Source: Carettochelys insculpta
Taxonomy: Eukaryota; Chordata; Testudines; Carettochelyidae
Assembly (NCBI RefSeq): GCF_033958435.1
Contig: NC_134138.1
Coordinates: 193,227,298-193,291,297 of the forward strand
Length of the DNA stretch: 64,000 nt
Direction of reading: 5' to 3'
Below, piece after piece: positions 1 through 12,116 of this stretch. The notes below the pieces were generated by a model, which searched no databases, had not been told where the DNA came from, and saw only the letters and a program-made list of their open reading frames with translations. A program made the translations under genes and the position numbers. Numbering within the stretch: position 1 is the stretch's first letter; every line of letters starts with the position of its first letter.

Positions 1-528
1 CCGTAGGGGGCGCGGGAGCGGGCGTGGGCGTTGGGAGGCAGCCCCGCGGCGGGCGTGGGGTGTGGTCGTGGGCAGGGTTCCCCGTAAGCTGAGCGCGCGG
101 TGGGCGGCCCGGGAGGGCGTGGTGTGCCGTCCACGTGCGGGAGGGGGGAGGCGCCCCCGGGCGCTGGCAGCGGGCAGCATGTGTCGGTGCGGGTGGGTGT
201 CAGGTGCCCCCGCCCCCCTGGTGGTGGTGCAGATAAGGACATGGTTTGCGGGCGGGCGCGTGGGTTGGGGCGCTGTTGTCGGGCGCGGGGGAAGGCGAGA
301 GCGGGAGGCTGTGTGGGGGTGAGCGGGCGTGGGAGGCCTTGGGGAGGGAGGGAGGCGTGGTAGGATGGGAGGTGTGAGGTAGCGTTGGGGGCCGGTGTGG
401 GGAGGCGTTGTGCGGGGCCGGGCGGTGGGGAGAGGCGTCGGCAGCAGGAGGTGGGGCGTGCGGGGCTGGTGTGCAGCAGGCCGAGGCTGCGGGCTGCCTT
501 AAAGGCAGGCAAAGGGAGCAGTTGCAGC

Positions 529-649
529 GTCTACGGCCATACCACCCTGAACACGCCCGATCTCGTCTGATCTCGGAAGCTAAGCAGGGTCGGGCCTGGT
601 TAGTACTTGGATGGGAGACCTCCTGGGAATACTGGGTGCTGTAGGCTTT
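529..649 (+). rRNA. 5S ribosomal RNA, copy 1
   Basis: Structural RNA of the large ribosomal subunit, transcribed by RNA polymerase III. The 121-nt sequence follows the vertebrate 5S pattern from GTCTACGGCC to GTAGGCTTT. The internal control region is intact: A box around residues 50-64, intermediate element 67-72 and C box 80-97, the TFIIIA binding region. From memory, it differs from human 5S only at residues 25 (A), 93 (T) and 105 (T), and all intact copies here share these. A run of five T at the 3' end (647-651) is the pol III terminator. A CTTAAAG box at 498-504 (about -31 to -25) fits the upstream TATA-like element of many animal 5S genes. The base after the terminator differs from other copies (GCTGCTGG instead of GCCGCTGG). 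Confidence 0.98.
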
Positions 650-1800
650 TTGCTGCTGGCTCGCTTTTGCCGCCTGGTCCTCGCTTGCCCGGACGAAGGT
701 GTCCCCGGCCGTGGCCCAGGGGAAGCGGGAGGGCGAGGGCGATGGCTTGCGGGCTCCAGGCCTGCCGCTTTTCTTTCGCCAGCGCCTGGTGTGGCCCGCG
801 GGCAGCGGGCGTGGCAGTCCAGCGGTCCCGTCGGCCCCTCCCTGCGCAGCCCGTTGCGCGGCTGGGGGCCGGGCGGGGGGCTGGTAAGCGGGAGGGCTGT
901 GGGGCCCGGCCCGGCCCTGCGTCCCGTTGCAGGCCTTCGGGTTAGCGTGAGCAGGGCAGCCCTTTCCCAGCATGCCTGCTGGCCCTGTAAAACGTGGTGG
1001 GAGGGCGGGCGCAGGTGCCTGAAGGCGTCCGTTTCGGGGCAGCCCTCGCCCCCGGGGAAGGCGGCAGGCCTGGAAGCGTCCCTGGCTGGGGGCCCGCGAG
1101 GGGGAGGTGTGGGGCTGGGGGCCTCGGGGGTGGAGGGGGCGTCCCGGCCCGCCTGCCCCCGGGGAGGGGCTCGGTGAAGGGGAGGGGGGCCCGTGGCGGG
1201 CGAGGCCGCGGGGGCCGGCGCCCCCGTTTTGCGGGAGAGAGGAAACGGCCGTCGCAGCGTGGGCGTGAGGCGCCGTAGGGGGCGCGGGAGCGGGCGTGGG
1301 CGTTGGGAGGCAGCCCCGCGGCGGGCGTGGGGTGTGGTCGTGGGCAGGGTTCCCCGTAAGCTGAGCGCGCGGTGGGCGGCCCGGGAGGGCGTGGTGTGCC
1401 GTCCACGTGCGGGAGGGGGGAGGCGCCCCCGGGCGCTGGCAGCGGGCAGCATGTGTCGGTGCGGGTGGGTGTCAGGTGCCCCCGCCCCCCTGGTGGTGGT
1501 GCAGATAAGGACATGGTTTGCGGGCGGGCGCGTGGGTTGGGGCGCTGTTGTCGGGCGCGGGGGAAGGCGAGAGCGGGAGGCTGTGTGGGGGTGAGCGGGC
1601 GTGGGAGGCCTTGGGGAGGGAGGGAGGCGTGGTAGGATGGGAGGTGTGAGGTAGCGTTGGGGGCCGGTGTGGGGAGGCGTTGTGCGGGGCCGGGCGGTGG
1701 GGAGAGGCGTCGGCAGCAGGAGGTGGGGCGTGCGGGGCTGGTGTGCAGCAGGCCGAGGCTGCGGGCTGCCTTAAAGGCAGGCAAAGGGAGCAGTTGCAGC

Positions 1801-1921
1801 GTCTACGGCCATACCACCCTGAACACGCCCGATCTCGTCTGATCTCGGAAGCTAAGCAGGGTCGGGCCTGGTTAGTACTTGGATGGGAGACCTCCTGGGA
1901 ATACTGGGTGCTGTAGGCTTT
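1801..1921 (+). rRNA. 5S ribosomal RNA, copy 2
   Basis: Matches the array consensus over all 121 nt, with the T5 terminator and upstream TTAAAG box. It is an even-type unit: the downstream spacer has the longer G run after GGGGAAGC and an extra CGGCC repeat near 2190, giving a 1,278-bp unit. Confidence 0.98.
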
Positions 1922-3078
1922 TTGCCGCTGGCTCGCTTTTGCCGCCTGGTCCTCGCTTGCCCGGACGAAGGTGTCCCCGGCCGTGGCCCAGGGGAAGCGG
2001 GGGGGGCGAGGGCGAGGGCTTGCGGGCTCCAGGCCTGCCGCTTTTCTTTCGCCAGCGCCTGGTGTGGCCCGCGGGCAGCGGGCGTGGCAGTCCAGCGGTC
2101 CCGTCGGCCCCTCCCTGCGCAGCGCGTTGCGCGGCTGGGGGCCGGGCGGGGGGCTGGTAAGCGGGAGGGCTGTGGGGCCCGGCCCGGCCCGGCCCTGCGT
2201 CCCGTTGCAGGCCTTCGGGTTAGCGTGAGCAGGGCAGCCCTTTCCCAGCATGCCTGCTGGCCCTGTAAAACGTGGTGGGAGGGCGGGCGCAGGTGCCTGA
2301 AGGCGTCCGTTTCGGGGCAGCCCTCGCCCCCGGGGAAGGCGGCAGGCCTGGAAGCGTCCCTGGCTGGGGGCCCGCGAGGGGGAGGTGTGGGGCTGGGGGC
2401 CTCGGGGGTGGAGGGGGCGTCCCGGCCCGCCTGCCCCCGGGGAGGGGCTCGGTGAAGGGGAGGGGGGCCCGTGGCGGGCGAGGCCGCGGGGGCCGGCGCC
2501 CCCGTTTTGCGGGAGAGAGGAAACGGCCGTCGCAGCGTGGGCGTGAGGCGCCGTAGGGGGCGCGGGAGCGGGCGTGGGCGTTGGGAGGCAGCCCCGCGGC
2601 GGGCGTGGGGTGTGGTCGTGGGCAGGGTTCCCCGTAAGCTGAGCGCGCGGTGGGCGGCCCGGGAGGGCGTGGTGTGCCGTCCACGTGCGGGAGGGGGGAG
2701 GCGCCCCCGGGCGCTGGCAGCGGGCAGCATGTGTCGGTGCGGGTGGGTGTCAGGTGCCCCCGCCCCCCTGGTGGTGGTGCAGATAAGGACATGGTTTGCG
2801 GGCGGGCGCGTGGGTTGGGGCGCTGTTGTCGGGCGCGGGGGAAGGCGAGAGCGGGAGGCTGTGTGGGGGTGAGCGGGCGTGGGAGGCCTTGGGGAGGGAG
2901 GGAGGCGTGGTAGGATGGGAGGTGTGAGGTAGCGTTGGGGGCCGGTGTGGGGAGGCGTTGTGCGGGGCCGGGCGGTGGGGAGAGGCGTCGGCAGCAGGAG
3001 GTGGGGCGTGCGGGGCTGGTGTGCAGCAGGCCGAGGCTGCGGGCTGCCTTAAAGGCAGGCAAAGGGAGCAGTTGCAGC

Positions 3079-3199
3079 GTCTACGGCCATACCACCCTGA
3101 ACACGCCCGATCTCGTCTGATCTCGGAAGCTAAGCAGGGTCGGGCCTGGTTAGTACTTGGATGGGAGACCTCCTGGGAATACTGGGTGCTGTAGGCTTT
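3079..3199 (+). rRNA. 5S ribosomal RNA, copy 3
   Basis: Consensus 5S gene with intact internal control region and T5 terminator. Odd-type downstream spacer (GCGGGAGGGCG, no extra CGGCC), 1,272-bp unit. Confidence 0.98.
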
Positions 3200-4350
3200 T
3201 TGCCGCTGGCTCGCTTTTGCCGCCTGGTCCTCGCTTGCCCGGACGAAGGTGTCCCCGGCCGTGGCCCAGGGGAAGCGGGAGGGCGAGGGCGAGGGCTTGC
3301 GGGCTCCAGGCCTGCCGCTTTTCTTTCGCCAGCGCCTGGTGTGGCCCGCGGGCAGCGGGCGTGGCAGTCCAGCGGTCCCGTCGGCCCCTCCCTGCGCAGC
3401 CCGTTGCGCGGCTGGGGGCCGGGCGGGGGGCTGGTAAGCGGGAGGGCTGTGGGGCCCGGCCCGGCCCTGCGTCCCGTTGCAGGCCTTCGGGTTAGCGTGA
3501 GCAGGGCAGCCCTTTCCCAGCATGCCTGCTGGCCCTGTAAAACGTGGTGGGAGGGCGGGCGCAGGTGCCTGAAGGCGTCCGTTTCGGGGCAGCCCTCGCC
3601 CCCGGGGAAGGCGGCAGGCCTGGAAGCGTCCCTGGCTGGGGGCCCGCGAGGGGGAGGTGTGGGGCTGGGGGCCTCGGGGGTGGAGGGGGCGTCCCGGCCC
3701 GCCTGCCCCCGGGGAGGGGCTCGGTGAAGGGGAGGGGGGCCCGTGGCGGGCGAGGCCGCGGGGGCCGGCGCCCCCGTTTTGCGGGAGAGAGGAAACGGCC
3801 GTCGCAGCGTGGGCGTGAGGCGCCGTAGGGGGCGCGGGAGCGGGCGTGGGCGTTGGGAGGCAGCCCCGCGGCGGGCGTGGGGTGTGGTCGTGGGCAGGGT
3901 TCCCCGTAAGCTGAGCGCGCGGTGGGCGGCCCGGGAGGGCGTGGTGTGCCGTCCACGTGCGGGAGGGGGGAGGCGCCCCCGGGCGCTGGCAGCGGGCAGC
4001 ATGTGTCGGTGCGGGTGGGTGTCAGGTGCCCCCGCCCCCCTGGTGGTGGTGCAGATAAGGACATGGTTTGCGGGCGGGCGCGTGGGTTGGGGCGCTGTTG
4101 TCGGGCGCGGGGGAAGGCGAGAGCGGGAGGCTGTGTGGGGGTGAGCGGGCGTGGGAGGCCTTGGGGAGGGAGGGAGGCGTGGTAGGATGGGAGGTGTGAG
4201 GTAGCGTTGGGGGCCGGTGTGGGGAGGCGTTGTGCGGGGCCGGGCGGTGGGGAGAGGCGTCGGCAGCAGGAGGTGGGGCGTGCGGGGCTGGTGTGCAGCA
4301 GGCCGAGGCTGCGGGCTGCCTTAAAGGCAGGCAAAGGGAGCAGTTGCAGC

Positions 4351-4471
4351 GTCTACGGCCATACCACCCTGAACACGCCCGATCTCGTCTGATCTCAGAA
4401 GCTAAGCAGGGTCGGGCCTGGTTAGTACTTGGATGGGAGACCTCCTGGGAATACTGGGTGCTGTAGGCTTT
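4351..4471 (+). rRNA. 5S ribosomal RNA, copy 4 (G47A variant)
   Basis: Identical to the consensus except A instead of G at residue 47 (position 4397), just outside the A box. Promoter and terminator are intact, so it is probably still transcribed. Its 1,278-bp even-type unit also carries GTCGACCCC and CCCTTTGCAG spacer variants. Confidence 0.97.
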
Positions 4472-5628
4472 TTGCCGCTGGCTCGCTTTTGCCGCCTGGT
4501 CCTCGCTTGCCCGGACGAAGGTGTCCCCGGCCGTGGCCCAGGGGAAGCGGGGGGGGCGAGGGCGAGGGCTTGCGGGCTCCAGGCCTGCCGCTTTTCTTTC
4601 GCCAGCGCCTGGTGTGGCCCGCGGGCAGCGGGCGTGGCAGTCCAGCGGTCCCGTCGACCCCTCCCTGCGCAGCCCGTTGCGCGGCTGGGGGCCGGGCGGG
4701 GGGCTGGTAAGCGGGAGGGCTGTGGGGCCCGGCCCGGCCCGGCCCTGCGTCCCTTTGCAGGCCTTCGGGTTAGCGTGAGCAGGGCAGCCCTTTCCCAGCA
4801 TGCCTGCTGGCCCTGTAAAACGTGGTGGGAGGGCGGGCGCAGGTGCCTGAAGGCGTCCGTTTCGGGGCAGCCCTCGCCCCCGGGGAAGGCGGCAGGCCTG
4901 GAAGCGTCCCTGGCTGGGGGCCCGCGAGGGGGAGGTGTGGGGCTGGGGGCCTCGGGGGTGGAGGGGGCGTCCCGGCCCGCCTGCCCCCGGGGAGGGGCTC
5001 GGTGAAGGGGAGGGGGGCCCGTGGCGGGCGAGGCCGCGGGGGCCGGCGCCCCCGTTTTGCGGGAGAGAGGAAACGGCCGTCGCAGCGTGGGCGTGAGGCG
5101 CCGTAGGGGGCGCGGGAGCGGGCGTGGGCGTTGGGAGGCAGCCCCGCGGCGGGCGTGGGGTGTGGTCGTGGGCAGGGATCCCCGTAAGCTGAGCGCGCGG
5201 TGGGCGGCCCGGGAGGGCGTGGTGTGCCGTCCACGTGCGGGAGGGGGGAGGCGCCCCCGGGCGCTGGCAGCGGGCAGCATGTGTCGGTGCGGGTGGGTGT
5301 CAGGTGCCCCCGCCCCCCTGGTGGTGGTGCAGATAAGGACATGGTTTGCGGGCGGGCGCGTGGGTTGGGGCGCTGTTGTCGGGCGCGGGGGAAGGCGAGA
5401 GCGGGAGGCTGTGTGGGGGTGAGCGGGCGTGGGAGGCCTTGGGGAGGGAGGGAGGCGTGGTAGGATGGGAGGTGTGAGGTAGCGTTGGGGGCCGGTGTGG
5501 GGAGGCGTTGTGCGGGGCCGGGCGGTGGGGAGAGGCGTCGGCAGCAGGAGGTGGGGCGTGCGGGGCTGGTGTGCAGCAGGCCGAGGCTGCGGGCTGCCTT
5601 AAAGGCAGGCAAAGGGAGCAGTTGCAGC

Positions 5629-5749
5629 GTCTACGGCCATACCACCCTGAACACGCTCGATCTCGTCTGATCTCGGAAGCTAAGCAGGGTCGGGCCTGGT
5701 TAGTACTTGGATGGGAGACCTCCTGGGAATACTGGGTGCTGTAGGCTTT
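5629..5749 (+). rRNA. 5S ribosomal RNA, copy 5 (C29T variant)
   Basis: Consensus except T for C at residue 29 (position 5657), a CpG-context change. It is preceded by the GGGATCC spacer variant at about 5178. Odd-type downstream spacer. Confidence 0.97.
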
Positions 5750-6900
5750 TTGCCGCTGGCTCGCTTTTGCCGCCTGGTCCTCGCTTGCCCGGACGAAGGT
5801 GTCCCCGGCCGTGGCCCAGGGGAAGCGGGAGGGCGAGGGCGAGGGCTTGCGGGCTCCAGGCCTGCCGCTTTTCTTTCGCCAGCGCCTGGTGTGGCCCGCG
5901 GGCAGCGGGCGTGGCAGTCCAGCGGTCCCGTCGGCCCCTCCCTGCGCAGCCCGTTGCGCGGCTGGGGGCCGGGCGGGGGGCTGGTAAGCGGGAGGGCTGT
6001 GGGGCCCGGCCCGGCCCTGCGTCCCGTTGCAGGCCTTCGGGTTAGCGTGAGCAGGGCAGCCCTTTCCCAGCATGCCTGCTGGCCCTGTAAAACGTGGTGG
6101 GAGGGCGGGCGCAGGTGCCTGAAGGCGTCCGTTTCGGGGCAGCCCTCGCCCCCGGGGAAGGCGGCAGGCCTGGAAGCGTCCCTGGCTGGGGGCCCGCGAG
6201 GGGGAGGTGTGGGGCTGGGGGCCTCGGGGGTGGAGGGGGCGTCCCGGCCCGCCTGCCCCCGGGGAGGGGCTCGGTGAAGGGGAGGGGGGCCCGTGGCGGG
6301 CGAGGCCGCGGGGGCCGGCGCCCCCGTTTTGCGGGAGAGAGGAAACGGCCGTCGCAGCGTGGGCGTGAGGCGCCGTAGGGGGCGCGGGAGCGGGCGTGGG
6401 CGTTGGGAGGCAGCCCCGCGGCGGGCGTGGGGTGTGGTCGTGGGCAGGGTTCCCCGTAAGCTGAGCGCGCGGTGGGCGGCCCGGGAGGGCGTGGTGTGCC
6501 GTCCACGTGCGGGAGGGGGGAGGCGCCCCCGGGCGCTGGCAGCGGGCAGCATGTGTCGGTGCGGGTGGGTGTCAGGTGCCCCCGCCCCCCTGGTGGTGGT
6601 GCAGATAAGGACATGGTTTGCGGGCGGGCGCGTGGGTTGGGGCGCTGTTGTCGGGCGCGGGGGAAGGCGAGAGCGGGAGGCTGTGTGGGGGTGAGCGGGC
6701 GTGGGAGGCCTTGGGGAGGGAGGGAGGCGTGGTAGGATGGGAGGTGTGAGGTAGCGTTGGGGGCCGGTGTGGGGAGGCGTTGTGCGGGGCCGGGCGGTGG
6801 GGAGAGGCGTCGGCAGCAGGAGGTGGGGCGTGCGGGGCTGGTGTGCAGCAGGCCGAGGCTGCGGGCTGCCTTAAAGGCAGGCAAAGGGAGCAGTTGCAGC

Positions 6901-7021
6901 GTCTACGGCCATACCACCCTGAACACGCCCGATCTCGTCTGATCTCGGAAGCTAAGCAGGGTCGGGCCTGGTTAGTACTTGGATGGGAGACCTCCTGGGA
7001 ATACTGGGTGCTGTAGGCTTT
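6901..7021 (+). rRNA. 5S ribosomal RNA, copy 6
   Basis: Consensus gene. Its 1,278-bp even-type unit shares AGCGCGTTG and the extra CGGCC with copy 2, exactly four units upstream. Confidence 0.98.
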
Positions 7022-8178
7022 TTGCCGCTGGCTCGCTTTTGCCGCCTGGTCCTCGCTTGCCCGGACGAAGGTGTCCCCGGCCGTGGCCCAGGGGAAGCGG
7101 GGGGGGCGAGGGCGAGGGCTTGCGGGCTCCAGGCCTGCCGCTTTTCTTTCGCCAGCGCCTGGTGTGGCCCGCGGGCAGCGGGCGTGGCAGTCCAGCGGTC
7201 CCGTCGGCCCCTCCCTGCGCAGCGCGTTGCGCGGCTGGGGGCCGGGCGGGGGGCTGGTAAGCGGGAGGGCTGTGGGGCCCGGCCCGGCCCGGCCCTGCGT
7301 CCCGTTGCAGGCCTTCGGGTTAGCGTGAGCAGGGCAGCCCTTTCCCAGCATGCCTGCTGGCCCTGTAAAACGTGGTGGGAGGGCGGGCGCAGGTGCCTGA
7401 AGGCGTCCGTTTCGGGGCAGCCCTCGCCCCCGGGGAAGGCGGCAGGCCTGGAAGCGTCCCTGGCTGGGGGCCCGCGAGGGGGAGGTGTGGGGCTGGGGGC
7501 CTCGGGGGTGGAGGGGGCGTCCCGGCCCGCCTGCCCCCGGGGAGGGGCTCGGTGAAGGGGAGGGGGGCCCGTGGCGGGCGAGGCCGCGGGGGCCGGCGCC
7601 CCCGTTTTGCGGGAGAGAGGAAACGGCCGTCGCAGCGTGGGCGTGAGGCGCCGTAGGGGGCGCGGGAGCGGGCGTGGGCGTTGGGAGGCAGCCCCGCGGC
7701 GGGCGTGGGGTGTGGTCGTGGGCAGGGTTCCCCGTAAGCTGAGCGCGCGGTGGGCGGCCCGGGAGGGCGTGGTGTGCCGTCCACGTGCGGGAGGGGGGAG
7801 GCGCCCCCGGGCGCTGGCAGCGGGCAGCATGTGTCGGTGCGGGTGGGTGTCAGGTGCCCCCGCCCCCCTGGTGGTGGTGCAGATAAGGACATGGTTTGCG
7901 GGCGGGCGCGTGGGTTGGGGCGCTGTTGTCGGGCGCGGGGGAAGGCGAGAGCGGGAGGCTGTGTGGGGGTGAGCGGGCGTGGGAGGCCTTGGGGAGGGAG
8001 GGAGGCGTGGTAGGATGGGAGGTGTGAGGTAGCGTTGGGGGCCGGTGTGGGGAGGCGTTGTGTGGGGCCGGGCGGTGGGGAGAGGCGTCGGCAGCAGGAG
8101 GTGGGGCGTGCGGGGCTGGTGTGCAGCAGGCCGAGGCTGCGGGCTGCCTTAAAGGCAGGCAAAGGGAGCAGTTGCAGC

Positions 8179-8299
8179 GTCTACGGCCATACCACCCTGA
8201 ACACGCCCGATCTCGTCTGATCTCGGAAGCTAAGCAGGGTCGGGCCTGGTTAGTACTTGGATGGGAGACCTCCTGGGAATACTGGGTGCTGTAGGCTTT
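8179..8299 (+). rRNA. 5S ribosomal RNA, copy 7
   Basis: Consensus gene in an odd-type 1,272-bp unit. The spacer before it has a private C-to-T change (GTTGTGTGGGG, near 8060), and the spacer after it has GCGGTTCCG near 8475. Confidence 0.98.
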
Positions 8300-9450
8300 T
8301 TGCCGCTGGCTCGCTTTTGCCGCCTGGTCCTCGCTTGCCCGGACGAAGGTGTCCCCGGCCGTGGCCCAGGGGAAGCGGGAGGGCGAGGGCGAGGGCTTGC
8401 GGGCTCCAGGCCTGCCGCTTTTCTTTCGCCAGCGCCTGGTGTGGCCCGCGGGCAGCGGGCGTGGCAGTCCAGCGGTTCCGTCGGCCCCTCCCTGCGCAGC
8501 CCGTTGCGCGGCTGGGGGCCGGGCGGGGGGCTGGTAAGCGGGAGGGCTGTGGGGCCCGGCCCGGCCCTGCGTCCCGTTGCAGGCCTTCGGGTTAGCGTGA
8601 GCAGGGCAGCCCTTTCCCAGCATGCCTGCTGGCCCTGTAAAACGTGGTGGGAGGGCGGGCGCAGGTGCCTGAAGGCGTCCGTTTCGGGGCAGCCCTCGCC
8701 CCCGGGGAAGGCGGCAGGCCTGGAAGCGTCCCTGGCTGGGGGCCCGCGAGGGGGAGGTGTGGGGCTGGGGGCCTCGGGGGTGGAGGGGGCGTCCCGGCCC
8801 GCCTGCCCCCGGGGAGGGGCTCGGTGAAGGGGAGGGGGGCCCGTGGCGGGCGAGGCCGCGGGGGCCGGCGCCCCCGTTTTGCGGGAGAGAGGAAACGGCC
8901 GTCGCAGCGTGGGCGTGAGGCGCCGTAGGGGGCGCGGGAGCGGGCGTGGGCGTTGGGAGGCAGCCCCGCGGCGGGCGTGGGGTGTGGTCGTGGGCAGGGA
9001 TCCCCGTAAGCTGAGCGCGCGGTGGGCGGCCCGGGAGGGCGTGGTGTGCCGTCCACGTGCGGGAGGGGGGAGGCGCCCCCGGGCGCTGGCAGCGGGCAGC
9101 ATGTGTCGGTGCGGGTGGGTGTCAGGTGCCCCCGCCCCCCTGGTGGTGGTGCAGATAAGGACATGGTTTGCGGGCGGGCGCGTGGGTTGGGGCGCTGTTG
9201 TCGGGCGCGGGGGAAGGCGAGAGCGGGAGGCTGTGTGGGGGTGAGCGGGCGTGGGAGGCCTTGGGGAGGGAGGGAGGCGTGGTAGGATGGGAGGTGTGAG
9301 GTAGCGTTGGGGGCCGGTGTGGGGAGGCGTTGTGCGGGGCCGGGCGGTGGGGAGAGGCGTCGGCAGCAGGAGGTGGGGCGTGCGGGGCTGGTGTGCAGCA
9401 GGCCGAGGCTGCGGGCTGCCTTAAAGGCAGGCAAAGGGAGCAGTTGCAGC

Positions 9451-9571
9451 GTCTACGGCCATACCACCCTGAACACGCCCGATCTCGTCTGATCTCGGAA
9501 GCTAAGCAGGGTCGGGCCTGGTTAGTACTTGGATGGGAGACCTCCTGGGAATACTGGGTGCTGTAGGCTTT
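9451..9571 (+). rRNA. 5S ribosomal RNA, copy 8
   Basis: Consensus gene, preceded by the GGGATCC variant near 8998. Its spacer keeps the even-type extra base in the G run (GCGGGGAGGGCG) but lacks the extra CGGCC, giving a 1,273-bp unit. Confidence 0.98.
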
Positions 9572-10723
9572 TTGCCGCTGGCTCGCTTTTGCCGCCTGGT
9601 CCTCGCTTGCCCGGACGAAGGTGTCCCCGGCCGTGGCCCAGGGGAAGCGGGGAGGGCGAGGGCGAGGGCTTGCGGGCTCCAGGCCTGCCGCTTTTCTTTC
9701 GCCAGCGCCTGGTGTGGCCCGCGGGCAGCGGGCGTGGCAGTCCAGCGGTCCCGTCGGCCCCTCCCTGCGCAGCCCGTTGCGCGGCTGGGGGCCGGGCGGG
9801 GGGCTGGTAAGCGGGAGGGCTGTGGGGCCCGGCCCGGCCCTGCGTCCCGTTGCAGGCCTTCGGGTTAGCGTGAGCAGGGCAGCCCTTTCCCAGCATGCCT
9901 GCTGGCCCTGTAAAACGTGGTGGGAGGGCGGGCGCAGGTGCCTGAAGGCGTCCGTTTCGGGGCAGCCCTCGCCCCCGGGGAAGGCGGCAGGCCTGGAAGC
10001 GTCCCTGGCTGGGGGCCCGCGAGGGGGAGGTGTGGGGCTGGGGGCCTCGGGGGTGGAGGGGGCATCCCGGCCCGCCTGCCCCCGGGGAGGGGCTCGGTGA
10101 AGGGGAGGGGGGCCCGTGGCGGGCGAGGCCGCGGGGGCCGGCGCCCCCGTTTTGCGGGAGAGAGGAAACGGCCGTCGCAGCGTGGGCGTGAGGCGCCGTA
10201 GGGGGCGCGGGAGCGGGCGTGGGCGTTGGGAGGCAGCCCCGCGGCGGGCGTGGGGTGTGGTCGTGGGCAGGGTTCCCCGTAAGCTGAGCGCGCGGTGGGC
10301 GGCCCGGGAGGGCGTGGTGTGCCGTCCACGTGCGGGAGGGGGGAGGCGCCCCCGGGCGCTGGCAGCGGGCAGCATGTGTCGGTGCGGGTGGGTGTCAGGT
10401 GCCCCCGCCCCCCTGGTGGTGGTGCAGATAAGGACATGGTTTGCGGGCGGGCGCGTGGGTTGGGGCGCTGTTGTCGGGCGCGGGGGAAGGCGAGAGCGGG
10501 AGGCTGTGTGGGGGTGAGCGGGCGTGGGAGGCCTTGGGGAGGGAGGGAGGCGTGGTAGGATGGGAGGTGTGAGGTAGCGTTGGGGGCCGGTGTGGGGAGG
10601 CGTTGTGCGGGGCCGGGCGGTGGGGAGAGGCGTCGGCAGCAGGAGGTGGGGCGTGCGGGGCTGGTGTGCAGCAGGCCGAGGCTGCGGGCTGCCTTAAAGG
10701 CAGGCAAAGGGAGCAGTTGCAGC

Positions 10724-10844
10724 GTCTACGGCCATACCACCCTGAACACGCCCGATCTCGTCTGATCTCGGAAGCTAAGCAGGGTCGGGCCTGGTTAGTA
10801 CTTGGATGGGAGACCTCCTGGGAATACTGGGTGCTGTAGGCTTT
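10724..10844 (+). rRNA. 5S ribosomal RNA, copy 9
   Basis: Consensus gene in an odd-type 1,272-bp unit. Private spacer change GGCCCGTCTGCC near 11345. Confidence 0.98.
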
Positions 10845-11995
10845 TTGCCGCTGGCTCGCTTTTGCCGCCTGGTCCTCGCTTGCCCGGACGAAGGTGTCCC
10901 CGGCCGTGGCCCAGGGGAAGCGGGAGGGCGAGGGCGAGGGCTTGCGGGCTCCAGGCCTGCCGCTTTTCTTTCGCCAGCGCCTGGTGTGGCCCGCGGGCAG
11001 CGGGCGTGGCAGTCCAGCGGTCCCGTCGGCCCCTCCCTGCGCAGCCCGTTGCGCGGCTGGGGGCCGGGCGGGGGGCTGGTAAGCGGGAGGGCTGTGGGGC
11101 CCGGCCCGGCCCTGCGTCCCGTTGCAGGCCTTCGGGTTAGCGTGAGCAGGGCAGCCCTTTCCCAGCATGCCTGCTGGCCCTGTAAAACGTGGTGGGAGGG
11201 CGGGCGCAGGTGCCTGAAGGCGTCCGTTTCGGGGCAGCCCTCGCCCCCGGGGAAGGCGGCAGGCCTGGAAGCGTCCCTGGCTGGGGGCCCGCGAGGGGGA
11301 GGTGTGGGGCTGGGGGCCTCGGGGGTGGAGGGGGCGTCCCGGCCCGTCTGCCCCCGGGGAGGGGCTCGGTGAAGGGGAGGGGGGCCCGTGGCGGGCGAGG
11401 CCGCGGGGGCCGGCGCCCCCGTTTTGCGGGAGAGAGGAAACGGCCGTCGCAGCGTGGGCGTGAGGCGCCGTAGGGGGCGCGGGAGCGGGCGTGGGCGTTG
11501 GGAGGCAGCCCCGCGGCGGGCGTGGGGTGTGGTCGTGGGCAGGGATCCCCGTAAGCTGAGCGCGCGGTGGGCGGCCCGGGAGGGCGTGGTGTGCCGTCCA
11601 CGTGCGGGAGGGGGGAGGCGCCCCCGGGCGCTGGCAGCGGGCAGCATGTGTCGGTGCGGGTGGGTGTCAGGTGCCCCCGCCCCCCTGGTGGTGGTGCAGA
11701 TAAGGACATGGTTTGCGGGCGGGCGCGTGGGTTGGGGCGCTGTTGTCGGGCGCGGGGGAAGGCGAGAGCGGGAGGCTGTGTGGGGGTGAGCGGGCGTGGG
11801 AGGCCTTGGGGAGGGAGGGAGGCGTGGTAGGATGGGAGGTGTGAGGTAGCGTTGGGGGCCGGTGTGGGGAGGCGTTGTGCGGGGCCGGGCGGTGGGGAGA
11901 GGCGTCGGCAGCAGGAGGTGGGGCGTGCGGGGCTGGTGTGCAGCAGGCCGAGGCTGCGGGCTGCCTTAAAGGCAGGCAAAGGGAGCAGTTGCAGC

Positions 11996-12116
11996 GTCTA
12001 CGGCCATACCACCCTGAACACGCCCGATCTCGTCTGATCTCGGAAGCTAAGCAGGGTCGGGCCTGGTTAGTACTTGGATGGGAGACCTCCTGGGAATACT
12101 GGGTGCTGTAGGCTTT
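11996..12116 (+). rRNA. 5S ribosomal RNA, copy 10
   Basis: Consensus gene, preceded by the GGGATCC spacer variant near 11543. Even-type unit with the longest G run of the array and no extra CGGCC, 1,274 bp. Private change GTTGCATGCC near 12398. Confidence 0.98.

Noticed and set aside
580..10375. Long minus-strand spacer frames crossing the 5S gene (for example a 417-codon frame at 9122-10375)
   Set aside because: The length depends on a chance loss of frame breaks in one unit; the frame runs antisense through a structural RNA gene.
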